Of a stretch of 64,000 bases of DNA, positions 13,184 to 23,692 are shown one piece after another. Below the pieces are notes generated by a model. The model was not told the DNA's origin and did no database searches. It saw nothing but the letters and a program-made list of their open reading frames with translations. The stretch lies in the NCBI RefSeq assembly GCF_905475345.1, contig NC_066596.1, positions 2,845,001-2,909,000 of the forward strand. The letters are read 5' to 3'. This DNA is from Vespula vulgaris. Lineage: Eukaryota; Arthropoda; Insecta; Hymenoptera; Vespidae. Numbering within the stretch: position 1 is the first letter of the stretch; each line of letters opens with the position of its first letter. The translations under genes were made by a program, and so were the position numbers.

Positions 13184-13680
13184 CAGAGTGATATCAGAGT
13201 GATCGATCAGATGTGTATATGATTAGAATAAGTTGGGAAATAAATGAAACTTTTTTTCGAATATTAAATGTTCAGTATAGAAATATATATATATATAAAT
13301 CTGTCATTGTTTTGTTAGAATAAATATCATTGTATAAATATCAAAATTCATGATAAACTACACTTAGGCAAATGAAAATAAATTAAAACTTTTAAGAATA
13401 ATTCAATTCTTAAAAGAAAAAAAAAAAAAAAAAAAGAATTACATAGAACACATAGAAAACTACAAATCTATACTAAAATTTAGATAGAAAGATTTTTCTA
13501 CAGATATCTATGCAATATTTACGAATGAAAAAAAAAAAGAAAAAACAAAAAAAATAACGCAAACGTATTGTCCTACATACTCGATGAAGAGAAAAAAAAA
13601 GAAAGAAAGAAAAAAAATTCTAGTACATACAAACAAAGAAATAAATAAATAACTAAATAAATAAATAAATAATCGTTCAG
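13052..13680 (+). other. intron 1 of the NLR-like gene
   Basis: Begins GTATTA and ends GTTCAG. It is AT-rich and contains a (TA)n run at 13120-13170 and several A-rich tracts. Removing it joins a phase-2 donor to a matching acceptor. No other feature seen. Confidence 0.65.
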
Positions 13681-14347
13681 AACGCCAACTACGTCAACCG
13701 GAATTGGTTCATCGATCGCCGATGAAATCTGGACGTCAGCCAACGAACGTAAAACATTCTTTCGTACATCGACGACATCGACTGGTATTGGTTCATCTTT
13801 AAATCTTCATGAAAACAATCGTTCATTGGAATCAAGAGATGGAATATTTTATTCTACCGACATCGAAGATAACAAAGACACTTGTCGAAGATTTTATCCA
13901 AACACACCAACAACGTCGGGTCTTGGATCATCCTCAGATCGACAATCCGTCGAAACACAAAGAGGATCGAGAGATTTGCCTGATCATTTATGGGCTAGTG
14001 CTATGGCCGACGGTTTTTCTCGGTTCAATGCAATGAAATCGTTACATACTATTACACGACAACCAAGACCCAATCACGATTGGGTTAAAACAGAAAGGAT
14101 TTCAAGATTTAGTAAACACCGTACGATCGGTAGATCGCCCGACAGAGATAATCAAATTTGGACTACGACGAAGCTTATAAACAACGAGGACGACGTCGTA
14201 GTTACTTCTGGTTATTCTACTCAAAAAATTCTCAACCAACACGGTTGCCATCATCAGGCACGTAGAAGTTTCTCTACGTCGATCGTTGCTGATCTAGCGA
14301 TCACGCCGACTGGATCGCATCAAAGTCTTGGCAGTAACGAATTTCTG
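13681..14347 (+). CDS. NLR-like gene, second exon (Ser/Thr-rich repeat region)
   Basis: Encodes 222 residues with a single open frame, bounded by the acceptor TTCAG at 13680 and a consensus donor CTG|GTGAGT at 14348. It starts with the last base of a split Arg codon and ends in phase 0. The sequence is polar and Ser/Thr/Arg-rich. Three related motifs, TPTTSTGIGSS, TSTTSTGIGSS and TPTTSGLGSS, lie near residues 1, 24 and 64. Aromatic motifs of the form [LI]W[AT][ST] recur (EIWTSA, HLWASA, QIWTTT), echoing LWAAGL in the previous exon. No transmembrane segment or known fold is seen. It is probably a disordered, possibly phosphorylated scaffold region. The clean splice sites, an open frame without repeats of simple DNA and balanced codon use support a real exon. 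Its link to the NACHT exons is by strand and phase only. Confidence 0.75.
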
Positions 14348-14612
14348 GTGAGTCTATTAAATATATTTTCTTATTCTTAATGACAATCTTTCTTTTCTTT
14401 TTCTTTTTTCTTTTTATCTTTAGGTACATCGATAGAAATAGTATTAGCGACGTGAATTTCGTTTCTTCCCTTTTCACGTCAATTTTTATTTATTAACATA
14501 TATTGTTCCATGAATCTTTTTATTTAATTATTTATTTATTTATTTATTTCTATTAAATATTTCTTTATTAATATTCTATATATCTTGTTTAATTATATTT
14601 GATTATATTTAT
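14348..14612 (+). other. start of the giant second intron
   Basis: AT-rich intronic DNA following a consensus donor (GTGAGT). It contains an (ATTT)n stretch near 14530. No feature beyond this. Confidence 0.6.
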
Positions 14613-14642
14613 ACCATTTGGGAATGCTGTATGCTGTTGACA
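14613..14642 (+). pseudogene. 5S rRNA 3'-end fragment
   Basis: The stretch ACCATTTGGGAATGCTGTAT followed by GCTGTTGACA aligns with the last ~31 bases of the full 5S gene that ends at 14928 (ACCGCTTGGGAACACCGTGT then ACTGTTGACA). The two copies are about 286 bp apart. Nothing upstream resembles the rest of 5S, so this is a truncated, diverged copy. Confidence 0.6.
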
Positions 14643-14809
14643 TTATTTTATCTTTTTATTTTGTTTTATTATATATATATTTGCAATATTAACTATTATT
14701 GATAAAAATAAGAATTAAAACTTTTTCCATGAAGAATTTCTTTCTTTTTCTTTTTCTTTCTTTGTATAAAGAGTTACACCACTTATATGATAACAATGAC
14801 TATATTCCC

Positions 14810-14928
14810 GTCAACGGTCATACCAAGTTGAAAATACTGGTTCTCGTCCGATCACCAAAGTCAAGCAACGTTGGGCACGGTTAGTACTTGGATGGGTGAC
14901 CGCTTGGGAACACCGTGTACTGTTGACA
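14810..14928 (+). rRNA. 5S ribosomal RNA gene
   Basis: A 119-base segment matching the arthropod 5S rRNA pattern throughout. It contains the conserved GTTCTCGTCCGATCACC, an AAGTCAAGCAACG stretch corresponding to internal box A, and GGATGGGTGACCGCTTGGGA covering the box C end of the internal control region. A run of eight T at 14931-14938 directly follows, a classic RNA polymerase III terminator. The terminal helix is kept: GTCAAC at the 5' end pairs with GTTGAC at the 3' end. Relative to the usual insect ends (GCCAAC/GTTGGC) the second pair appears changed on both strands, a compensatory change. A TTATATGA about 25 bases upstream could serve as a pol III TATA element. Several C-to-T differences in the body leave open a young pseudogene. 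It lies sense-wise inside the second intron of the NLR-like gene. Confidence 0.87.
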
Positions 14929-15553
14929 TGTTTTTTTTGTTAATTGTTTTTCTTTATATATTTTATATCTATTTCTCACAGTATATTTATTATTTATAAA
15001 GATAAAATGAAATATTTTTTAAATGTTTTATTTAAAATTTTCGAAAAATTTTTATTTCTTCTTTATATTCATTACTGATCTTTATAAGGAATGATTTTTA
15101 TTATTGTTCTTGGAGTTTTAATTTCTAAAAACATTTGTGTGATTTCTTTATAATTTCGTACTTATTTCGAACAGTATCTTTTAATTATAAGAAAAATATA
15201 TATATAATTTATTTCAATGACACATATAAATTCTATTGAATTTCTCCACTCGAAGTTGGAGTTCCTTGTGAAAAAAAATCGTGATTTTTGTACCGTTCTT
15301 CTCCTTTCCCATTTTATGGTGGAAGGAAACGACCTGTCCGGAAAGATTAAATTTTATCGAGACCGTAGAGAAACTTTCGTCGGATGATACATCGCCAAGC
15401 GTTAAAATGATATATGACCAAGCGTAATCGATTTCCCGCGTACTTTTTTAAAGCTCAGCTATGCTAGGGAGTTTTGGAAGGTTGCTTTAGGATACCGATG
15501 AAAAGTTTACACGTTACAAGTCGGGAAAAGAAGCACTTTTTTCTTCTCCCAAG

Positions 15554-15588
<35 letters not shown>

Positions 15589-16048
15589 ACTCTCTCTCTC
15601 CCTTTCTCTCTCTTTTTCTCTCTCTCTCCCTTTCTCTCTCTCTCTCTCTCATCCTCTCTCACTCCCTCTTTTTCTGTCGACATCCTTCACGGTTCATAAT
15701 TCTTTCCCTTTGGAAATATCATCGAACGTTTAAACTTTATATATCAAACTAATCCGTCAATTTTTATAACACCATTCAAGTTGAAACCATTTTCATCCAC
15801 ATCGCTTTTAATTCTAGTTAATCCTGTATAGATTGCAATTATATAACTGTAAAATTTTGCTATTATATTTTTTATTTGACTTTACAAAAATATTAATAAA
15901 ATAATATTAGTGATTTAATATTCTATTACTTGGTAATATACAATATATTAAAAAGTAATAGAAAATTAAATCACTAATTAAAAGTTTAATATTTATTGGG
16001 ACACTCTGTATAGAGAGTACATATTAATATATCATACAGTATAAAGTA

Positions 16049-16103
<55 letters not shown>

Positions 16104-16323
16104 ATAAATTACTTCTTACTGAAATATTAGTCATAAAAACAAATTAGTGTTTTATACATATTAACAAAATTATTTTTTACTTAATATTATGGATAACGCA
16201 TTGATGAATATAAAATTCTCACAATAATTTCACGGTACTTATTAAAATATTAAAAGTATATCAAATAGTTATATCAAAATATTCGATTATTCGAAGAAAA
16301 CATTATTAACTATACATGCATAT
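14929..16323. other. AT-rich intronic DNA
   Basis: Holds the 5S terminator T-run, a TC-rich tract at 15555-15655, the long hairpin at 15907-15977 and an (AT)n run at 16054-16101. A GC-richer patch at 15250-15540 has no exon signals. No gene recognised. Confidence 0.6.
15907..15977. repeat. 25-bp-stem inverted repeat
   Basis: Left arm 15907-15931 and right arm 15953-15977 are reverse complements with one mismatch in 25, separated by a 21-base loop. The arms begin TTAGTGATTTAAT. A TGGGACACTCTGTATA motif, the reverse of an ACAGAGTGTCCCA-type element end, follows at about 15998-16014. It is probably the relic of a foldback or miniature inverted-repeat element; a small hairpin RNA is the alternative. 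Confidence 0.8.
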
Positions 16324-16425
16324 AGAGGGTGTCCTGTTTATCTTCAAATAACAGAATACTCCGTGGGGGACTGAACCTACCAAACAAATTTTTTTGCAGA
16401 TTTGTTTAGTATGAAGACACACAAC
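16324..16425 (+). repeat. left terminal inverted repeat flanking the satellite array
   Basis: The sequence from GAGGGTGTCCTGTTTAT onward (with CGTGGGGGACTGAA about 30 bases inward) aligns over about 100 bases with the reverse complement of 23590-23690 (AGGATGTCCCGTTTAT ... CGTGAGGGATTGAA). By eye the two arms agree at roughly two-thirds of positions. They flank the 128-bp array in opposite orientation. Confidence 0.65.
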
Positions 16426-17077
16426 ATATGGTGGCAATACTTTTTTCCAGCTCAAGTGATGGAAGAAATATTAAATAGGATTATATACTACTTCTTCATT
16501 TGAAGCCATTTCTTCGGAAGGATTCAACAGCATGCCAAAGAAGATCATTTATGATTGTAAAATGTTATAAACTATATCACAAATTCGTGACATTCTAAAG
16601 TGTAATTACGTATAGCTACCTGCCGGCTACAGCTGCACGTTGTAAACGAAGGCGGCACTTCTTAGGTCGATAAATTACATATATTGAGGTCGATAATTAA
16701 AGAAGAAAGACGAGAAATAAGAAGTACATCCTCAGTTTACAGCATATACCACATAATATGATAGTATATTATATAGAATTACATTATATTATACTTTATA
16801 ATACTGTACCATATCTATTTTATTCTATAAAAATATATTATATTATATTGCATAAAAGCGTCATTTATGTAGAAAAGAAAAAATATGTATCACATATGTA
16901 AAAAAAAAAAACGATGTAATAACTATGTAATACTAATATATATAAAAATAAACTTTTTCAATTGGAAAAGAAGAAAAACGTGTTCTTCCTTACATTCCAA
17001 CCCGACAAACCCTATTCTAAAAGCTGTCACAGTTGTAAAAAATACACAAAGGGAATTAGAGAAAATTCGTCAGAACT
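16426..17077. other. DNA between left terminal repeat and satellite array
   Basis: The first ~280 bases are less AT-rich, with a GC-richer patch (CTGCCGGCTACAGCTGCACG) near 16620; the rest is AT-rich. If the flanking repeats define one element, this is its left internal part. Short open frames on both strands are broken and show no recognised domain. Confidence 0.4.
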
Positions 17078-20000
17078 CATAAAAACCTGTTATAAATTTT
17101 GATTTGCCAGAAATATTTACGCGGAACCAATCGTTTGTATATTCAAAGGAGGGCGTTTACCAGACCTAGGAGTGGTGGGAGATCGCGTGCCACTTCCTCG
17201 CATATCATGTGATCCTGTTACAAATCCTGATTTGCCAGAAACATTTACGCGGAACCAATCGTTTGGATATTCAAAGGAGGGCGTTTACCAGACCTAGGAT
17301 TGGCGGGAGATCGCGTGCCACTTCCTCGCATATCATGTGATCCTGTTACAAATCCTGATTTGCCGGAAACATTTTCGTAGAGCCAATCGTTTGTATATTC
17401 AAAGGAGGGCGTTAACCAGACCTAGGAGTAGCGGGAGATCGCGTGCCACTTCCTCGCATATCATGTGATCCTGTTACAAATCCTGATTTGCCAGAAATAT
17501 TTACGCGGAACCAATCGTTTGTATATTCAAAGAAGGGCGTTTACCAGACCTAGGAGTGGTGGGAGATAGCGTGCCACTTACTCGCATATCATGTGATCCT
17601 GTTACAAATCCTGATTTGCCGGAAACCTTTTCGTAGAGCCAATCGTTTGTATATTCAAAGGAGGGCGTTTACCAGACCTAGGAGTGGTGGGAGATCGCGT
17701 GCCACTTCCTCGCATATCATGTGATCCTGTTACAAATCCTGATTTGCCAGAAATATTTACGCGGAACCAATCGTTTGTATATTCAAAGAAGGGCGTTTAC
17801 CAGACCTAGGAGTGGTGGGAGATAGCGTGCCACTTACTCGCATATCATGTGATCCTGTTACAAATCCTGATTTGCCGGAAACCTTTTCGTAGAGCCAATC
17901 GTTTGGATATTCAAAGGAGGGCGTTTACCAGACCTAAGATTGGCGGGAGATCGCGTGCCACTTCCTCGCATATCATGTGATCCTGTTACAAATCCTGATT
18001 TGCCGGAAACCTTTTCGTAGAGCCAATCGTTTGTATATTCAAGGGAGGGCGTTAACCAGACCTAGGAGTGGCGGGAGATCGCGTGCCACTTCCTCGCATA
18101 TCATGTGATCCTGTTACAAATCCTGATTTGCCAGAAATATTTTCGCTGAAGCAATCGTTTGTATATTCAAAGGAGGGCGTTTACCAGACCTAAGATTGGC
18201 GGGAGATCGCGTGCCACTTCCTCGCATATCATGTGATCCTGTTACAAATCCTGATTTGCCGGAAATCTTTTCGTAGAGCCAATCGTTTGTATATTCAAAG
18301 GAGGGCGTTTACCAGACCTAGGAGTGGCGGGAGATCGCGTGCCACTTCCTCGCATATCATGTGATCCTGTTACAAATCCTGATATGCCGGAAAAATTTGG
18401 GCGGAACCAATCGTTTGTATATTCAAAGGAGGGCGTTTACCAGACCTAGGAGTGGTGGGAGATCGCGTGCCACTTCCTCGCATATCATGTGATCCTGTTA
18501 CAAATCCTGATTTGCCGGAAACCTTTTCGTAGAGCCAATCGTTTGTATATTCAAGGGAGGGCGTTAACCAGACCTAGGAGTGGCGGGAGATCGCGTGCCA
18601 CTTCCTCGCATATCATGTGATCCTGTTACAAATCCTGATTTGCCAGAAATATTTTCGCTGAAGCAATCGTTTGTATATCCAAAGGAGGGCGTTTACCAGA
18701 CCTAAGATTGGCGGGAGAACGCGTGCCACTTCCTCGCATATCATGTGATCCTGTTACAAATCCTGATATGCCGGAAAAATTTGCGCGAAACCAATCGTTT
18801 GTATATTCAAAGGAGGGCGTTTACTAGACCTGGAATTGGCGGGAGATCGCGTGCCACTTACTCGCATATCATGTGATCCTGTTACAAATCCTGATTTGCC
18901 GGAAACCTTTTCGTAGAGCCAATCGTTTGTATATTCAAAGGAGGGCGTTTACCAGACCTAGGAGTGGTGGGAGATCGCGTGCCACTTCCTCGCATATCAT
19001 GTGATCCTGTTACAAATCCTGATTTGCCGGAAACCTTTTCGTAGAGCCAATTGTTTGTATATTCAAAGGAGGGCGTTAACCAGACCTAGGAGTGGCGGGA
19101 GATAGCGTGCCACTTCCTCGCATATCATGTGATCCTGTTACAAATCCTGATTTGCCAGAAACATTTACGCGGAACCAATCGTTTGGATATTCAAAGGAGG
19201 GCGTTTACCAGACCTAGGATTGGCGGGAGTTCGCGTGCCACTTCCTCGCATATCATGTGATCCTGTTACAAATCCTGATTTGCCGGAAACATTTTCGTAG
19301 AGCCAATCGTTTGTATATTCAAAGGAGGGCGTTAACCAGACCTAGGAGTGGCGGGAGATCGCGTGCCACTTCCTCGCATATCATGTGATCCTGTTACAAA
19401 TCCTGATTTGCCGGAAACCTTTTCGTAGAGCCAATCGTTTGTATATTCAAAGGAGGGCGTTAACCAGACCTAGGAGTGGCGGGAGATAGCGTGCCACTTC
19501 CTCGCATATCATGTGATCCTGTTACAAATCCTGATTTGCCAGAAACATTTACGCGGAACCAATCGTTTGGATATTCAAAGGAGGGCGTTTACCAGACCTA
19601 AGATTGGCGGGAGATCGCGTGTCACTTCCTCGCATATCATGTGATCCTGTTACAAATCCTGATTTGCCGGAAACCTTTTCGTAGAGCCAATCGTTTGTAT
19701 ATTCAAGGGAGGGCGTTAACCAGACCTAGGAGTGGCGGGAGATCGCGTGCCACTTCCTCGCATATCATGTGATCCTGTTACAAATCCTGATTTGCCAGAA
19801 ATATTTTCGCTGAAGCAATCGTTTGTATATTCAAAGGAGGGCGTTTACCAGACCTAAGATTGGCGGGAGATCGCGTGCCACTTCCTCGCATATCATGTGA
19901 TCCTGTTACAAATCCTGATTTGCCGGAAATCTTTTCGTAGAGCCAATCGTTTGTATATTCAAAGGAGGGCGTTTACCAGACCTAGGAGTGGCGGGAGATC

Positions 20001-23000
20001 GCGTGCCACTTCCTCGCATATCATGTGATCCTGTTACAAATCCTGATATGCCGGAAAAATTTGCGCGGAACCAATCGTTTGTATATTCAAAGGAGGGCGT
20101 TTACCAGACCTAGGAGTGGTGGGAGATCGCGTGCCACTTCCTCGCATATCATGTGATCCTGTTACAAATCCTGATTTGCCGGAAATCTTTTCGTAGAGCC
20201 AATCGTTTGTATATTCAAAGGAGGGCGTTTACTAGACCTGGAATTGGCGGGAGATCGCGTGCCACATCCTCGCATATCATGTGATCCTGTTACAAATCCT
20301 GATTTGCCAGAAACATTTACGCGGAACGAATCGTTTGGATATTCAAAGGAGGGCGTTTACCAGACCTAGGATTGGCGGGAGATCGCGTGCTACTTCCTCG
20401 CATATCATGTGATCCTGTTACAAATCCTGATTTGCCGGAAACCTTTTCGTAGAGCCAATCGTTTGTATATTCAAGGGAGGGCGTTAACCAGACCTAGGAG
20501 TGGCGGGAGATCGCGTGCCACTTCCTCGCATATCATGTGATCCTGTTACAAATCCTGATTTGCCAGAAACATTTTCGTAGAGCCAATCGTTTGTATATTC
20601 AAAGGAGGGCGTTTACTAGACCTGGCATTGGCGGGAGATCGCGTGCCACTTCCTCGCATATCATGTGATCCTGTTACAAATCCTGATTTGCCGGAAACCT
20701 TTTCGTAGAGCCAATCGTTTGTATATTCAAGGGAGGGCGTTAACCAGACCTAGGAGTGGCGGGAGATCGCGTGCCACTTCCTCGCATATCATGTGATCCT
20801 GTTACAAATCCAGATTTGCCAGAAATATTTACGCGGAACCAATCGTTTGTATATTCAAGGGAGGGCGTTAACCAGACCTAGGAGTGGCGGGAGATCGCGT
20901 GCCACTTCCTCGCATATCATGTGATCCTGTTACAAATCCAGATTTGCCAGAAATATTTACGCGGAACCAATCGTTTGTATATTCAAGGGAGGGCGTTAAC
21001 CAGACCTAGGAGTGGCGGGAGATCGCGTGCCACTTCCTCGCATATCATGTGATCCTGTTACAAATCCTGATATGCCGGAAAAATTTGCGGGGAACCAATC
21101 GTTTGTATATTCAAAGGAGGGCGTTAACCAGACCAAGGAGTGGCGGGAGATCGCGTGCCACTTCCTCGCATATCATGTGATCCTGTTACAAATCCTGATT
21201 TGCCAGAAATATTTACGCGGAACCAATCGTTTGTATATTCAAAGAAGGGCGTTTACCAGACCTAGGAGTGGTGGGAGATCGCGTGCCACTTCCTCGCATA
21301 TCATGTGATCCTGTTACAAATCCTGATTTGCCAGAAATATTTTCGCTGAAGCAATCGTTTGTATATTCAAAGGAGGGCGTTTACCAGACCTAAGATTGGC
21401 GGGAGATCGCGTGCCACTTCCTTGCATATCATGTGATCCTGTTACAAATCCTGATTTGCCAGAAATATTTACGCTGAACCAATCGTTTGTATATTCAGAG
21501 GAGGGCGTTTACTAGACCTGGAATTGGCGGGAGATCGCGTGCCACTTCCTCGCATATCATGTGATCCTGTTACAAATCCTGATGTGCCGGAAACCTTTTC
21601 GTAGAGCCAATCGTTTGTATATTCAAAGAAGGGCGTTTACCAGAACTAGGAGTGGCGGGAGATCGCGTGCCACTTCCTCGCATATCATGTGATCCTGTTA
21701 GAAATCCTGATTTGCCGGAAACCTTTTCGTAGAGCCAATCGTTTGTATATTCAAGGGAGGGCGTTAACCAGACCTAGGAGTGGCGGGAGATCGCGTGCCA
21801 CTTCCTCGCATATCATGTGATCCTGTTACAAATCCTGATTTGCCGGAAAAATTTACGCGGAACCAATCGTTTGGATATTCAAAGGAGGGCGTTTACCAGA
21901 CCTAGGATTGGCGGGAGATCGCGTGCCACTTCCTCGCAAATCATGTGATCCTGTTACAAATCCGGATTTGCCGGAAACCTTTTCGTAGAGCCAATCGTTT
22001 GTATATTCAAGGGAGGGCGTTAACCAGACCTAGGAGTGGCGGGAGATCGCGTGCCACTTCCTCGCATATCATGTGATCCTGTTACAAATCCTGATTTGCC
22101 AGAAACATTTTCGTAGAGCCAATCGTTTGTATATTCAAAGGAGGGCGTTTACTAGACCTGGCATTGGCGGGAGATCGCGTGCCACTTCGTCGCATATCAT
22201 GTGATCCTGTTACAAATCCTGATTTGCCGGAAACCTTTTCGTAGAGCCAATCGTTTGTATATTCAAGGGAGGGCGTTAACCAGACCTAGGAGTGGCGGGA
22301 GATCGCGTGCCACTTCCTCGCATATCATGTGATCCTGTTACAAATCCTGATTTGCCAGAAATATTTACGCGGAACCAATCGTTTGTATATTCAAAGGAGG
22401 GCGTTTACCAGACCTAAGATTGGCGGGAGATCGCGTGCCACTTCCTCGCATATCATGTGATCCTGTTACAAATCCTGATTTGCCGGAAACCTTTTCGTAG
22501 AGCCAATCGTTTGTATATTCAAAGAAGGGCGTTTACCAGAACTAGGAGTGGCGGGAGATCGCGTGCCACTTCCTCGCATATCATGTGATCCTGTTAGAAA
22601 TCCTGATTTGCCGGAAACCTTTTCGTAGAGCCAATCGTTTGTATATTCAAGGGAGGGCGTTAACCAGACCTAGGAGTGGCGGGAGATCGCGTGCCACTTC
22701 CTCGCATATCATGTGATCCTGTTACAAATCCTGATATGCCGGAAAAATTTGCGCGAAACCAATCGTTTGTATATTCAAAGGAGGGCGTTTACTAGACCTG
22801 GAATTGGCGGGAGATCGCGTGCCACTTCCTCGCATATCATGTGATCCTGTTACAAATCCTGATTTGCCGGAAAAATTTACGCGGAACCAATCGTTTGGAT
22901 ATTCAAAGGAGGGCGTTTACCAGACCTAGGATTGGCGGGAGATCGCGTGCCACTTCCTCGCATATCATGTGATCCTGTTACAAATCTTGATTTGCCCGAA

Positions 23001-23055
23001 ATATTTACGCTGAACCAATCGTTTGTATATTCAGAGGAGGGCGTTTAGTAGACCC
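17078..23055 (+). repeat. 128-bp satellite array, 47 units
   Basis: A tandem array with unit length exactly 128 bp. The landmark GATTTGCC (or variants GATATGCC, GATGTGCC) starts at 17101, 17229, 17357, 17485, and is still in register at 20045, 21965 and 22989, so there is no net insertion or deletion over 46 periods. The unit has clearly higher GC than the flanks and includes GGGAGATCGCGTGCCACTTC and CGCATATCATGTGATCCTGT. At least four unit types occur, told apart by the stretch after the landmark: CAGAAATATTTACGCGGAAC, CGGAAACCTTTTCGTAGAGC, CGGAAAAATTTGCGCGGAAC and CAGAAATATTTTCGCTGAAG. The left edge decays into a partial unit (17078-17100), and the last unit ends abruptly at about 23055. 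Because 128 is not a multiple of three, no frame persists; the 98-codon frame at 21012-21308 is an accident. The array is intronic. Confidence 0.97.
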
Positions 23056-23423
23056 TTTTCCATATTTTGAAATTGTTGTAATTTTTCTATAAGGATTGAG
23101 ATGGGATTAATGAAAAACACATTGTATTTCTTTTCATTTCATTCGTTTTTATTTTGATTTTTATTAGTAATACATTATAAAAATATTGTGTTTAATTAAT
23201 ATATAATTTTTAATGTTATTTTATAATGTGCGCTAATATATAATTAATACCTTTAAACAAAAGACGAATTGCTTTTCTTCAGTTGTTGTTTTCAAATTTC
23301 TGTCTGAATTAGAAGAAATTTTTTTTCGTCATAATTCGTCTTTTATTTATTACATGCATCGGTATAATTGATAACTAGCAGTGCTAGCTGTGCTCTTTAA
23401 TTACTTGTAATTGGTAAAACTAT

Positions 23424-23639
23424 TTATAACATTTTATTATAATTATTGTTTAAACACGTTGTAGAATTCCGGTTGGTAGGTGCCATTGAACTGTAAAAAG
23501 AAAAATATATAATTGCATTTGAGAAAACATATTTAACTTTTAAATTGTACTTACCATTGGAGTTAGAAAATGTAATTGTTGCGTTAAACTTGTCTCTTGA
23601 TATGAAATAAATCTCTAGCAAAATTTTTTTTGTTGCTTC
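23424..23639 (-). other. possible two-exon minus-strand reading frame
   Basis: On the minus strand a frame of about 23 codons (containing FISRDKFNATITF) runs to AAT G|GTAAGTAC, a consensus splice donor near 23553. An acceptor TTTTTACAG ends at about 23491 after a pyrimidine-rich stretch. Joining them gives VQWHLPTGILQRV and a stop. The ~62-bp intron is short but usable in insects. It begins inside the right terminal repeat and ends near the array, so it may be the tail of an element-encoded gene. No homologue is recognised, and no start codon or promoter is visible. Confidence 0.3.
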
Positions 23640-23692
23640 AATCCCTCACGAGATGTTCCAATTTTTCGCTATAAACGGGACATCCTATATAT
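23590..23692 (-). repeat. right terminal inverted repeat flanking the satellite array
   Basis: The reverse complement begins ATATAGGATGTCCCGTTTAT and carries CTCGTGAGGGATTGAAGC. It matches the left arm at 16324-16425 and also the single copy at 31262-31362. With the left arm it bounds a segment of about 7.4 kb that contains the whole array. Confidence 0.65.

Noticed and set aside
12709..13191. 160-codon frame overlapping the first supported exon in another frame
   Set aside because: It reads on into an (AT)n tract and breaks the in-phase join to 13681; the 12693 frame has the coherent peptide and splice phase.
14699..14884. 61-codon frame across the 5S region
   Set aside because: Its second half is the 5S rRNA gene read as protein.
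16426..16700. Possible transposase remnant beside the left terminal repeat
   Set aside because: Short frames (for example one with NDLLWHAVESFRRNG on the minus strand) are broken by stops and match no family I can name.
21012..21308. 98-codon frame inside the satellite array
   Set aside because: It arises where a variant unit loses stops; the 128-bp period shifts frame every unit, so the peptide is the same DNA read in successive frames.
17078..23055. Regular array that could suggest a CRISPR locus
   Set aside because: Units are contiguous 128-bp tandem copies without unique spacers, and the genome context is eukaryotic.
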